A stretch of DNA of 64,000 nt, from assembly GCF_009870125.1 (NCBI RefSeq), contig NC_046679.1, forward strand, positions 22,072,001 through 22,136,000, read 5' to 3'. A model generated the notes under the pieces. It saw only the letters and a list, made by a program, of their open reading frames with translations. It was not told the DNA's origin and did no database searches. The stretch's first letter is position 1. Each line of letters starts with the position of its first letter. Made by a program: the position numbers and the translations under genes. The stretch is from Drosophila pseudoobscura. Its lineage: Eukaryota > Arthropoda > Insecta > Diptera > Drosophilidae. Below, piece by piece: positions 11,467 to 35,500 of this stretch.

Positions 11467-12378
11467 ATGGGTACGAAACGTCGCAATATCGAGGACGAGC
11501 TGTCTCGCTTCGAAGCTGAGATCTCGAAGCCCCCAGCGCGGAATCTCTTTGTGCCCAACCAAGTCCGACCGATTATCGCCGCGAATACGTACAACAATGT
11601 GCAGCAGAAACTTCAGCAGCATCCGGGGGCGCGCTTGACAGTGCCGCCGCCGCCAATTCCACCACCGCCCTCGTTTATGTCGACCTTTGTGCCGACGGGC
11701 AACAATTCATCATCGACATCGCCCGCCAAATCGATGGCCGCCACTCCCGTGGTGCTGAGCAGCGCTCCAAAATTGTACCAGTGTAGGCAGTCGGTGCATG
11801 TTCCCACTGTGGCTGCGGCACCATCATCCATCGACATCAACGCCGTACAATTCGACGTCACGCAGAAGCTAAAAAAGCTGAAGGCGGAGAAGTCCGGACC
11901 CAATCCCATAGCCGAAGAAGCCATCAAAGCAGCGCGGGCCTCGTCCGCCCTGCAATCTTTCCAGACCACAGAGCGCAAGAAAAAGGATCGTAAGACTGTG
12001 CGGATTGCCGGAGGCACTGTCTGGGAGGACTCCTCGTTGGCCGACTGGCCCGACGATGATTTCCGCATATTCTGCGGCGATCTGGGCAACGATGTCAACG
12101 ACGAGGTCCTCACACGTACCTTCAACAAGTTCCCGTCGTTCCAGAGAGCGCGTGTGATTCGAGACAAGCGGACCGGTAAGAGCAAGGGATTCGGCTTTGT
12201 CAGCTTTCGTGAGCCCGCGGACTTCATACGCGCCATGAAGGAAATGGATGGACGCTATGTCGGCAGTCGTCCGATCAAGCTGCGCAAGAGCACCTGGAGA
12301 CAGCGCAGCCTGGACGTGGTCAAGAAGAAGGAGCGCGAAAAACAGGTGCTACTGCAGGCCTTTAATTCGATGAATTGA
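11467..12378 (+). CDS. RBM42-like RNA-binding protein
   Basis: This single-exon gene encodes 303 residues. The N-terminal two thirds are low-complexity, with a proline run (about 58-68). A single RRM occupies about 199-274. RNP2 is RIFCGDLG and RNP1 is KGFGFVSF. The GDLGNDVNDE--L-R-F--FPSF signature and the RPIKLRKS-W tail are characteristic of RBM42, an hnRNP K-interacting splicing and mRNA factor. A basic coiled tail (VVKKKEREK) ends the protein. The ATG at 11467 is the first in frame. ATTAAA at 12489-12494 is a likely polyadenylation signal. RBM42 orthology is by recalled sequence pattern. The plus-strand frame is intact, and the minus-strand frame across it is a shadow. Confidence 0.92.
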   Translation: MGTKRRNIEDELSRFEAEISKPPARNLFVPNQVRPIIAANTYNNVQQKLQQHPGARLTVPPPPIPPPPSFMSTFVPTGNNSSSTSPAKSMAATPVVLSSAPKLYQCRQSVHVPTVAAAPSSIDINAVQFDVTQKLKKLKAEKSGPNPIAEEAIKAARASSALQSFQTTERKKKDRKTVRIAGGTVWEDSSLADWPDDDFRIFCGDLGNDVNDEVLTRTFNKFPSFQRARVIRDKRTGKSKGFGFVSFREPADFIRAMKEMDGRYVGSRPIKLRKSTWRQRSLDVVKKKEREKQVLLQAFNSMN

Positions 12379-12754
12379 GAATGAGGTGTCGTGCAATGCA
12401 CGGAGTGAATCCTTTAGGCTAGTTTCGGTCACTTTGATGTAGCAAATTTGAATCAATTGTTTGGATGTTTTTGCTGCAGAAAATGAGCATTAAAAATTAC
12501 TTTTAGCAAATGACATGGTTTGTTTTAATCTAAAAATGACTACACCTACCCATTAAGAGGTAACTAACCGCCCGCCCATGCAGCACAGCTGCATGTCGTG
12601 TTTTTTCCGGGATTAACAATTATGTGTACAATACGGTTTACAGGAATAACAGCTTCAGTGTTGATGGCTTGTTATAATTTAAAGGAGCTTAGACGGGAAG
12701 AGCAATAATTGAACTACATATGTAATACGTAAAGCTTTGCAATTTGAAGTAGAT

Positions 12755-14528
12755 TTAGTACCATTTGGTCTGTTCCTTACCCCCGAGGAGCGGCCTCCGT
12801 AACATATCCCCGCCAGCCCCATTCTCATCTGCCTCCCTCTGCTTATCATACTTATTTCCCAATCTCCTGGGCCAACGGATCGACGGCTTGCCTGCCTGGG
12901 GCCCAAAAATGGATGGATAATATTGTCTGTAGCTGATATAGCCCGTGAGCAGGCCAATGATGGCGCCCACAGTCACATCCTGCCAGTGATGGTGGTAGTC
13001 GCATGTGCGACTAACCGCCACCAGGGTGGCAATGACCAGCGGAATCACAGCAATGCACAGGCGCCAGGTGTGGCCGCGTCCTCGGGCATCAAAAGCATGC
13101 AGCTTCGCACCCACATAGTACGCAATAAATCCAAAGCTGGCAAAAGCAACTGAAACAATCAGACCAGAGGGAATCAATTAACAGTTCAAAACTAAGGTGA
13201 GGAGGGGAGGCCCATAGGCCAACACTTACAGGATGAATGTCCGCTGGGAAAGCTCTTGCGACCCTCGTTTATTTCGCTCGCAATCCCAGTGCAATTGAAA
13301 TCCAAAATTGAACTACTATCCGAAGTACTCGACGAGTTCAACACCATTACGCCGTCGGGAAAACAACGATAAAAAAAGTCTGGCCTGGGTCGACCCACGG
13401 TGATTTTCAGCAGACTTGTGGGAAATCCGTTCATGCACAGGGCCAGGGTCCAGGCCCAGCTGGCGGCTCGAAAGTCTCGCTTGTCCTTCGTAAACACATA
13501 GAAGACAACTGTCACAATCAGCGGAGCCACAATCACCCAGAAGAGCAGCTCTCCGCCCTTGATGATGTCCGGACGCCTGGGATTCTTGTACAGCCATAGC
13601 TCTTCGGCGTGTATTTCACGCTTGAAGGCCCACATTGTCTCCAGTTTGCTGCAATGATGAATCATATTAATCAGAATCCTAATCAAACCTTCATCTAAAC
13701 TCACAAAAAGATAGTGACGAGGGCACACCGAAGAACTACATCAACGATATCACTAAATCTCTCATTGTGGAGTAAACTGGTGTGTTGGACCTGCAGCTGC
13801 TGCTTCTCAGGCTGTGCGGAGCAACTGTCGGCGCTAATCTTTAGCTCATTCCGCCACATTCCGTTGCCGTTTGATGCGTTGATTCCTTCGCGTCCTGGGT
13901 CTTCAGATGAGCTTTCACTGACTGTGCGTCGACTGGACATCAAGTCCTGACCTTCCTTTCCCGATTTCATTCTGGTCTGCTGGGAATTGTCAATGTTCTG
14001 GCTTTTAATGTTCGCTTCACTTGTTTCCTGAATAATTAATACGATAAGGAAAGAGCTGAATCATATGAAGTTGCTTTTATGCATGGGTTTCTCTGTCTGT
14101 CTGATAGCCAGACAAACATTAAATAGACGTTCTTATCGTAAACTACACAAAAACTTCTTAAGCGACAGTTGTACTTCTCCCCTGAAGGTAGGCAGTAATC
14201 CAAAAGAGTATTCCCCTGGCGACCTTGCCCAAAATGAAAACTGTCGTCACTTAAGTGTGAATATTTCCGATGGTTGCGATAAGATACACACTTGTCCGGC
14301 AATAGCCGCGCTTTTCACCAATATTTGTCATCCACCAAGCTTACGCTTTCGCTTACGTATGCGTACAAGTATCGAGATAATTGTCCACATGTAAACACTT
14401 AAACAAAGGTAGTAGCCTCATAAATAGTTCTGCTGGCTAGCTGGCTGGCGCACCTCGTCCATAATCCGTCCGACATCGAAGCTGCCTTTGATTGACTTTT
14501 CGCGCTTACGGCTTCTTAAGTCTGCCAT
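12755..14528 (-). CDS. PAP2-family lipid phosphate phosphatase (PLPP4/PLPP5-like)
   Basis: This integral membrane enzyme dephosphorylates lipid phosphates such as phosphatidate. The core exons are 13705-14027, 13230-13648 and 12755-13149. Motif C1 is KITVGRPRPDFFYRC, C2 is KSFPSGHSSFAFA (built across the last intron), and C3 is SRTCDYHHHWQDVTVG with the catalytic His. These match human PLPP5 closely. About six hydrophobic helices are visible. The simplest start is the ATG at 13970 (359 residues). The frame is open upstream to a good acceptor at 14027, and an exon at 14454-14528 (MADLRSRKREKSIKGSFDVG...) with a weak GTGCGC donor would join it in phase, giving 403 residues. That N-terminus is an inference. 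Ser-rich N-terminal sequence precedes the first helix in either case. Confidence 0.9.
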
Positions 14529-15283
14529 AATCGGCAGCTCTCTGATTTAACTTTGGAACTGTTGGCACGGTCAAAATAGTTTTGTAACCGTTTGGCATCC
14601 ACTTGTTGCTGGTGGCACGAACTTTGGGGTTTAAGGGGATTCTTCTAACTGGCGGCTGAACGCTAATTACCAGCGTTTTTATAAACTTTCTCTAATCTGG
14701 CAACAGCATCGTAAAATAAACAATATCCCTCTCTCGGTCACTCTTCTGGACGGCATTTCGACCCGCGTAATATACAAAGGGGTGTATGTTAATAAGAGGT
14801 AAGGAAGTGCAAGCATAGGTTGTTTGTCACGCCTCCTCTTTCTTGAATATTAAAGGGTTTTTTAAAGGATTTTCATTACAATTCATTTTATTATTTTTGC
14901 ATGCCAAATAACACAGTGGATGCCTTGCCGCCTCTTTGATATACCTTGACAACAGCAGTTAACGGGAGGCGACAGCTGTTTGCTTTTCCGGTTACATTAT
15001 TTGGACGAGCACTTGAGCGCAACTGCTGCCATTATAGTGGGCTTTGGTAATTTTACCTGTTAATTGATCATGTTCGCTGCAAAACACACAATTACAGTTG
15101 TAAAATTGCCACGCGAAATACTGCACCGAGTTTTTTGAGAGTAATTAAATCGATTGGTAACTTGTTTTGGTATAGTTTTTATCGATCGGGGCTGCCAACC
15201 TGGGCCAACTTGATCATATGACTGGAATTGTTTTCTCGCTCCAGTAAACATTACACACCAGATATTCCTGTAAAACAATTGAT
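14529..15283. other. Intergenic promoter region between the phosphatase and CCDC115-like genes
   Basis: This is a divergent-promoter interval. A TATCGAT (DRE-like) site lies at 15180-15186, right at the left border of the tandem repeat unit, about 100 bases before the CCDC115-like ATG. No coding sequence is recognised. Confidence 0.45.
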
Positions 15284-15839
15284 ATGGTGGCTGAAAAAGT
15301 AGAAAAAGAGGCTGCTGGCCAGCTGCTGGATGCCATGTACCTGGACTTGTTCCATTTAATCGAAGAGCACACTCAGTGTAAAGTGAATTTGGAGAGAGCC
15401 AACGCCAGCGGAGCCATACTTCTGGCCAGGACGAGATTTCAGGCTGGAGGAAGTAATTCCGTTTCCAAGGCGCAGATCCCAACGGAGAACAGTGCCGAAT
15501 TCAATGCCCTTTGCAGGGTCATAAAGGCCAAAGACGAGAATGAGATCAACATCGAGCGGCATGCGGTGGATAGGGCCAATGGTTACGTGGAGCCCCTGCA
15601 TTGGTTCTCGTAAGTAGAATGATTGATTATGGGCAATGATGCACATTGGCACCTTCCATGTACACATAATTACATTATGTTTCTCTTACAGGGTTCTGCC
15701 GCCCATGAGTTTACGCCATGCAGTGACCAAGTTCAGGGATTGCATCGAGCTCGTTGCGGAGAGCACTAATCTCCAGAGGCAGCTGACAGATGTTTTGTGC
15801 TGGATCTCCAAACTACGGCAGAGTGTACTGCAGCAATAG
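15284..15839 (+). CDS. CCDC115: CCDC115/Vma22-like V-ATPase assembly factor, copy 1
   Basis: CCDC115 (yeast Vma22) helps assemble the V0 sector of the vacuolar H+-ATPase in the ER. Two exons, 15284-15609 and 15692-15839, encode 157 residues. The family signature is the C-terminal block EPLHWFSVLPPMSLRHAV-KFRD-IEL, which aligns with human [28 protein letters not shown], and an N-terminal helix (AMYLDLFHLIEEHTQ) also fits. The intron is 82 nt with GTAAGT and TTACAG. AATAAA occurs about 50 bases after the stop. This copy alone keeps the original upstream flank with a TATCGAT site. The neighbouring phosphoinositide kinase acts in the same endolysosomal system, but no functional link is shown by position alone. 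Confidence 0.85.
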
Positions 15840-16031
15840 ATGCAATGCAAACCCCTTGAGCATGCAATCAATTGTATTATTAAGAATAAAGTTATTTACA
15901 AGAACACCCCTTTCCAAAACGTACAAGAATTTGCTTTGTTCTAATAACAGCACTCTGGCAACGCTGCAATCAGCTGTTCTGATGCCACAGAGTGTCAGCA
16001 CTAATAGCACTTTTTCGCTTTCGTGTTCTTT

Positions 16032-18003
16032 TCGCCATTCGATAGTATCGGTTTACCCGGTTGTCAACAATGAGTCTCATTCCATACACAAATGTTGCGC
16101 ATTCCATACACAAAAGTTGCGGCAACATTTACTTGAAAACCGTTTTTTGGTCAAAATAAAATACATAAAGGTAATTAAAAGAAGCAATCTTGTAGAAAAT
16201 GCATTTATCTATGGGATAAAGCTAAGGGCAAATCTATATAGCTTGAATTATAGGCAATACCCGATTCGCCGCAGTTTCGCATTTGCAACAATGAGTCCCA
16301 TTCCATACACAAATGTTGCCCATTCCATACACACTGTTGCAGCAACATTTACTTGAAACCCGTATTTTAGTCAAAATAAGGCAATTAAAAAAAGCAATCT
16401 TGTAGAAAATGCATTTATCTGTGGGATAAAGCTAAGTGGGCATCTATATAGCTTGAAATATAGACAATATCCGATTCGCCGCAGTTTCGCTTTTGCAACA
16501 ATGAGTCCCATTCCATACACAAATGTTGCTAATTCCATGCACACATACCCTGGGGGAAATGGATGTTATAGAATTGCGGAAATATATGTCATCCTATGCT
16601 CTAATTAATGCAGAAACTAGATAGTCTCTGTTTTAAACGATATTTTGCAGCTCATCGTCTGTCTACAGAGACCAAGAACTGGTACTGGGATCAGGATTTA
16701 TATACAAACACCTAATAAAATTCATCAATAGACCAAAAAAATGCAATCTAAAATAAGGTCTTTATATTTCACATTTGAAAGCAGCTTGGAAAACAGTATC
16801 TTTATATAATATCAACGAAATAGGGTATTCAAGTGCACATACCCTGGTCGACAACAAATGAGTCTGCAAATACCAGCAACATTGACGACACAACCTGCGC
16901 CTATTGAACATTTTTGTTAAAATCGTGTTTTTGTCAAAATAAAAAATTTTCGAGTACTTAAAAGTATGTAATCTTGATCAAAATTAATTCAGCAATCATA
17001 TAAAATTATCTGGGCAAAAATAAGAGATCTATATAGCTGGGAATATTCGACGGAAGAAAGATTAACCAAGAAATAGTCGTCATAACCGGTTCACAACAAT
17101 GAGTCCCATTCCATGCACACATACCCTGGGGGAAATGGATGTTATAGAATTGTGAATATGTTTGTCATCCCAGGCAAAAAAAATTTATTTTCAATATATT
17201 TTAATATTATTGAATATTATTTTCATCATTTCAACGATAATTTAAAGCTTATTGTCTTCTTGTAGGGACCAAGAATAGGTATCAGGATCAAGATATATAT
17301 ACAAAACAATCATCATATACATGAATATGTCTAAAAAATTTAATTTTGAGAAAAAGTCTGTTATCTTCATATCAATATTTATACTTTCATATAAAATTGA
17401 CAAAATAGGGTATACAAATGTCTATACTACGGCTTACACGCAATATAGTGACTGTTTTTTTGTTGAACTTTTTCGTTTAAACCTTTTTTTACAATAAATA
17501 CAATAAAAGCAAGGACTAAAAGCAATCCAATCTTGTAGAATATGTATTCATCAATGGGATAAAACTATGTGGGCATTACTGAAAGATTTAGTTTGTTAGC
17601 ATTATTCAATAGAATATCAAAACTGAGCAATATGAACGAATTTCCATTTTCGTTTGTTTTGATTGACCTATTTCGCTACTTGTTTTTTGTTTGACCTATT
17701 TCGCTAAAACCTTTTTTTCGACAAAATCCAATAGAAGCCAGCATTTAAAAAAAGCCAGTTAAATAAAAAATGAATTCATAAATCGTATAAAAATATGTGG
17801 GCATGGCTAAATGGTCTATATAGGTGGTAATATTCCACGGAAGATAAAAAACGAGGAATATGTAAAATAGAACTAGAATTCGTTAGTATATTTACGGTAT
17901 ATTTTTTAAATGAGACGGTGTGTTTTGATATATTTCTGAGGGTCAGGTCAGACCGTACATCTATCAAAAAACGTAAGTGTCTTTATTATTGTTTTATTAA
18001 ACG
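16032..18003 (+). mobile_element. Helitron/INE-1-like repeat cluster inserted only in array unit 1
   Basis: Unit 1 departs from the other three units after GTGTTCT and rejoins them at CTGTTTTCGTTTGCATGG. About 1.95 kb of repeat sequence lies between. In the other units about 35 bases (TAGAAAAATTCAATTCAACG...) occupy this place. The right end holds the GGTATATTTT and TATTTCTGAGGGTC blocks of the promoter-bearing repeat family in plus orientation, but without a Motif 1 end. Internal sequence is mostly iterated modules. There is no coding capacity. Confidence 0.6.
16066..16560 (+). repeat. Tandem repeat of about 210 bp, two and a third copies
   Basis: The block CAACAATGAGTCCCATTCC followed by ATACACAAATGTTGC recurs near 16067, 16288 and 16498, and again near 17096. 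The units share AAGCAATCTTGTAGAAAATG and CGATTCGCCGCAGTTTCGC. It lies inside the repeat cluster and is related in inverted form to 8760-8830. Confidence 0.6.
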
Positions 18004-18437
18004 CTTTAGCTGTTTTCGTTTGCATGGTGAGTAAGTTTTTCCGAAAAACTGACAGTGCCAAATCGAAATTTTTGTTTGATACGAAATGATAAAAATTATT
18101 AAAGTTTGGCAAAAAAGCAGCTGAAATGAACTGAAAATCGATATTTGCCACAAAAAACAACTACAAATATTGCGACAACAATTAAAAAATAATGAAATAA
18201 TCGACTTTCAGCTTGAATAATAGAAGCATATTGTTCGAGAACATGCATACGGAGCGGGGGAGATAACAAAGCGTACGCCCGAAAAGAGACAGACAGAAAC
18301 GAGCAGAAGCAGAATCAGCAGCAACAACAGCGCGGGCCCTTTGTTGTTGTGTCTGCCACGAAAATTCTAATTCCCTTCGGCACCCAGCCACCCCCCCACA
18401 AACGTGCCTCTAAGCCCTCCTCCCGCCCACTTCAGCC

Positions 18438-21036
<2,599 letters not shown>

Positions 21037-21109
21037 TGATCATATGACTGGAATTGTTTTCTCGCTCCAGTAAACATTACACACCAGATATTCCTGTAAA
21101 ACAATTGAT

Positions 21110-21665
21110 ATGGTGGCTGAAAAAGTAGAAAAAGAGGCTGCTGGCCAGCTGCTGGATGCCATGTACCTGGACTTGTTCCATTTAATCGAAGAGCACACTC
21201 AGTGTAAAGTGAATTTGGAGAGAGCCAACGCCAGCGGAGCCATACTTCTGGCCAGGACGAGATTTCAGGCTGGAGGAAGTAATTCCGTTTCCAAGGCGCA
21301 GATCCCAACGGAGAACAGTGCCGAATTCAATGCCCTTTGCAGGGTCATAAAGGCCAAAGACGAGAATGAGATCAACATCGAGCGGCATGCGGTGGATAGG
21401 GCCAATGGTTACGTGGAGCCCCTGCATTGGTTCTCGTAAGTAGAATGATTGATTATGGGCAATGATGCACATTGGCACCTTCCATGTACACATAATTACA
21501 TTATGTTTCTCTTACAGGGTTCTGCCGCCCATGAGTTTACGCCATGCAGTGACCAAGTTCAGGGATTGCATCGAGCTCGTTGCGGAGAGCACTAATCTCC
21601 AGAGGCAGCTGACAGATGTTTTGTGCTGGATCTCCAAACTACGGCAGAGTGTACTGCAGCAATAG
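21110..21665 (+). CDS. CCDC115: CCDC115/Vma22-like V-ATPase assembly factor, copy 2
   Basis: The exons at 21110-21435 and 21518-21665 encode a protein identical to copy 1, and the intron also appears identical. Only about 95 bases of the original upstream sequence remain before the junction with truncated PI4KIIalpha exon 7. The DRE-like TATCGAT of copy 1 is here TATCTAT. Its transcription is therefore uncertain, though the reading frame is whole. Confidence 0.8.
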
Positions 21666-22316
21666 ATGCAATGCAAACCCCTTGAGCATGCAATCAATTG
21701 TATTATTAAGAATAAAGTTATTTACAAGAACACCCCTTTCCAAAACGTACAAGAATTTGCTTTGTTCTAATAACAGCACTCTGGCAACGCTGCAATCAGC
21801 TGTTCTGATGCCACAGAGTGTCAGCACTAATAGCACTTTTTCGCTTTCGTGTTCTTAGAAAAATTCAATTCAACGCGTAATTTAGTTGCTGTTTTCGTTT
21901 GCATGGTGAGTAAGTTTTTCCGAAAAACTGACAGTGCCAAATCGAAATTTTTGTTTGATACGAAATGATAAAAATTATTAAAGTTTGGCAAAAAAGCAGC
22001 TGAAATGAACTGAAAATCGATATTTGCCACAAAAAACAACTACAAATATTGCGACAACAATTAAAAAATAATGAAATAATCGACTTTCAGCTTGAATAAT
22101 AGAAGCATATTGTTCGAGAACATGCATACGGAGCGGGGGAGATAACAAAGCGTACGCCCGAAAAGAGACAGACAGAAACGAGCAGAAGCAGAATCAGCAG
22201 CAACAACAGCGCGGGCCCTTTGTTGTTGTGTCTGCCACGAAAATTCTAATTCCCTTCGGCACCCAGCCACCCCCCCACAAACGTGCCTCTAAGCCCTCCT
22301 CCCGCCCACTTCAGCC

Positions 22317-24915
<2,599 letters not shown>

Positions 24916-24988
24916 TGATCATATGACTGGAATTGTTTTCTCGCTCCAGTAAACATTACACACCAGATATTCCTGTAAAACAATTGAT

Positions 24989-25544
24989 ATGGTGGCTGAA
25001 AAAGTAGAAAAAGAGGCTGCTGGCCAGCTGCTGGATGCCATGTACCTGGACTTGTTCCATTTAATCGAAGAGCACACTCAGTGTAAAGTGAATTTGGAGA
25101 GAGCCAACGCCAGCGGAGCCATACTTCTGGCCAGGACGAGATTTCAGGCTGGAGGAAGTAATTCCGTTTCCAAGGCGCAGATCCCAACGGAGAACAGTGC
25201 CGAATTCAATGCCCTTTGCAGGGTCATAAAGGCCAAAGACGAGAATGAGATCAACATCGAGCGGCATGCGGTGGATAGGGCCAATGGTTACGTGGAGCCC
25301 CTGCATTGGTTCTCGTAAGTAGAATGATTGATTATGGGCAATGATGCACATTGGCACCTTCCATGTACACATAATTACATTATGTTTCTCTTACAGGGTT
25401 CTGCCGCCCATGAGTTTACGCCATGCAGTGACCAAGTTCAGGGATTGCATCGAGCTCGTTGCGGAGAGCACTAATCTCCAGAGGCAGCTGACAGATGTTT
25501 TGTGCTGGATCTCCAAACTACGGCAGAGTGTACTGCAGCAATAG
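24989..25544 (+). CDS. CCDC115: CCDC115/Vma22-like V-ATPase assembly factor, copy 3
   Basis: The exons at 24989-25314 and 25397-25544 give a product identical to copies 1 and 2. The upstream junction with PI4KIIalpha exon 7 is the same as for copy 2. Confidence 0.8.
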
Positions 25545-26195
25545 ATGCAATGCAAACCCCTTGAGCATGCAATCAATTGTATTATTAAGAATAAAGTTAT
25601 TTACAAGAACACCCCTTTCCAAAACGTACAAGAATTTGCTTTGTTCTAATAACAGCACTCTGGCAACGCTGCAATCAGCTGTTCTGATGCCACAGAGTGT
25701 CAGCACTAATAGCACTTTTTCGCTTTCGTGTTCTTAGAAAAATTCAATTCAACGCGTAATTTAGTTGCTGTTTTCGTTTGCATGGTGAGTAAGTTTTTCC
25801 GAAAAACTGACAGTGCCAAATCGAAATTTTTGTTTGATACGAAATGATAAAAATTATTAAAGTTTGGCAAAAAAGCAGCTGAAATGAACTGAAAATCGAT
25901 ATTTGCCACAAAAAACAACTACAAATATTGCGACAACAATTAAAAAATAATGAAATAATCGACTTTCAGCTTGAATAATAGAAGCATATTGTTCGAGAAC
26001 ATGCATACGGAGCGGGGGAGATAACAAAGCGTACGCCCGAAAAGAGACAGACAGAAACGAGCAGAAGCAGAATCAGCAGCAACAACAGCGCGGGCCCTTT
26101 GTTGTTGTGTCTGCCACGAAAATTCTAATTCCCTTCGGCACCCAGCCACCCCCCCACAAACGTGCCTCTAAGCCCTCCTCCCGCCCACTTCAGCC

Positions 26196-28794
<2,599 letters not shown>

Positions 28795-28867
28795 TGATCA
28801 TATGACTGGAATTGTTTTCTCGCTCCAGTAAACATTACACACCAGATATTCCTGTAAAACAATTGAT

Positions 28868-29423
28868 ATGGTGGCTGAAAAAGTAGAAAAAGAGGCTGCT
28901 GGCCAGCTGCTGGATGCCATGTACCTGGACTTGTTCCATTTAATCGAAGAGCACACTCAGTGTAAAGTGAATTTGGAGAGAGCCAACGCCAGCGGAGCCA
29001 TACTTCTGGCCAGGACGAGATTTCAGGCTGGAGGAAGTAATTCCGTTTCCAAGGCGCAGATCCCAACGGAGAACAGTGCCGAATTCAATGCCCTTTGCAG
29101 GGTCATAAAGGCCAAAGACGAGAATGAGATCAACATCGAGCGGCATGCGGTGGATAGGGCCAATGGTTACGTGGAGCCCCTGCATTGGTTCTCGTAAGTA
29201 GAATGATTGATTATGGGCAATGATGCACATTGGCACCTTCCATGTACACATAATTACATTATGTTTCTCTTACAGGGTTCTGCCGCCCATGAGTTTACGC
29301 CATGCAGTGACCAAGTTCAGGGATTGCATCGAGCTCGTTGCGGAGAGCACTAATCTCCAGAGGCAGCTGACAGATGTTTTGTGCTGGATCTCCAAACTAC
29401 GGCAGAGTGTACTGCAGCAATAG
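28868..29423 (+). CDS. CCDC115: CCDC115/Vma22-like V-ATPase assembly factor, copy 4
   Basis: The exons at 28868-29193 and 29276-29423 give a product identical to the other three. This copy sits 652 bases upstream of the complete PI4KIIalpha ATG, the presumed ancestral neighbour relation. Its own upstream flank is nevertheless the array junction rather than the ancestral promoter. Confidence 0.8.
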
Positions 29424-30074
29424 ATGCAATGCAAACCCCTTGAGCATGCAATCAATTGTATTATTAAGAATAAAGTTATTTACAAGAACACCCCTTTCCA
29501 AAACGTACAAGAATTTGCTTTGTTCTAATAACAGCACTCTGGCAACGCTGCAATCAGCTGTTCTGATGCCACAGAGTGTCAGCACTAATAGCACTTTTTC
29601 GCTTTCGTGTTCTTAGAAAAATTCAATTCAACGCGTAATTTAGTTGCTGTTTTCGTTTGCATGGTGAGTAAGTTTTTCCGAAAAACTGACAGTGCCAAAT
29701 CGAAATTTTTGTTTGATACGAAATGATAAAAATTATTAAAGTTTGGCAAAAAAGCAGCTGAAATGAACTGAAAATCGATATTTGCCACAAAAAACAACTA
29801 CAAATATTGCGACAACAATTAAAAAATAATGAAATAATCGACTTTCAGCTTGAATAATAGAAGCATATTGTTCGAGAACATGCATACGGAGCGGGGGAGA
29901 TAACAAAGCGTACGCCCGAAAAGAGACAGACAGAAACGAGCAGAAGCAGAATCAGCAGCAACAACAGCGCGGGCCCTTTGTTGTTGTGTCTGCCACGAAA
30001 ATTCTAATTCCCTTCGGCACCCAGCCACCCCCCCACAAACGTGCCTCTAAGCCCTCCTCCCGCCCACTTCAGCC

Positions 30075-34625
<4,551 letters not shown>

Positions 34626-35500
34626 GCAGATGGTTATAAACTATATACTATATACTCTATATGCTAACCAATTTGTTCTTTCATGCAGTTAAATGGCCAT
34701 TGGATTGATGCCTAGCCTAAACCCCACCCACCAAAAACCAAATCAGGGGCCGAGTCTGTTGCCTCGTCATTGTGTCTATGCGCTTCTTTGTTGTCTAGTT
34801 TATCGTCAAAAGTGTTTAATTTAGTCATTCGAGAGGAACCCGCAAAAGTTAATTTACACCTCATAATATTCCTTGTTATCCTTGCACCACGATTATAGCA
34901 TCGTTATGTTTCCCCTTTTGTTTTGATTCTTTCAAGTGTTTGTATAGTCAAATGAGGTGTGGTGTGTGCATTAAAATAAAAACGAGAATTCTATCATAAT
35001 TCTGAACGAAGGCCATTCCAAAAAAAAGAACTTAAACGATGTATATGCGATTTTTCATATAATTTATCCCACACTTGCATCGAACATATCAGTGAAAAAG
35101 TAATCAAAACTCATTCATTCTTTAGCATTGAATAATTTTAGCCTACCCAAATGGCCTATGTTGATTGTTATTCACATTTATACTTATACTTATATACCAT
35201 TTAGTTGTTTCTTTATATAAACTATAATTTAATTTATTGTAGAATGTACATGGAGTAGTGAGGTAGCAGCTTGCACACAGAATAACTATTTGAATATTAA
35301 GGTGGATTTAGTGGAATGTATACATATATAATAACAAGTTGGAAATATATAAAAGAAAGTGTAAGCTCCACATACTTTGTACTCTATAAGGGTCCCTGAA
35401 TTAACAAAACTATCCTGAGAATGGTAACAGGTTTTAACAGGCAAACTATTACTTATTTACAAACAAAATTAAAAATTATTAAAGATGGGGCGAGATATTT
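34626..35500. other. PI4KIIalpha 3' UTR and convergent Snm1 3' flank
   Basis: The interval is AT-rich, with AATAAA at 34975-34980 for PI4KIIalpha. No gene is seen between there and the Snm1 stop at 35501. Confidence 0.55.

Noticed and set aside
11613-12236. 207-codon minus-strand open frame
   Set aside because: It is a shadow of the RBM42-like gene, which has an RRM in the opposite frame.
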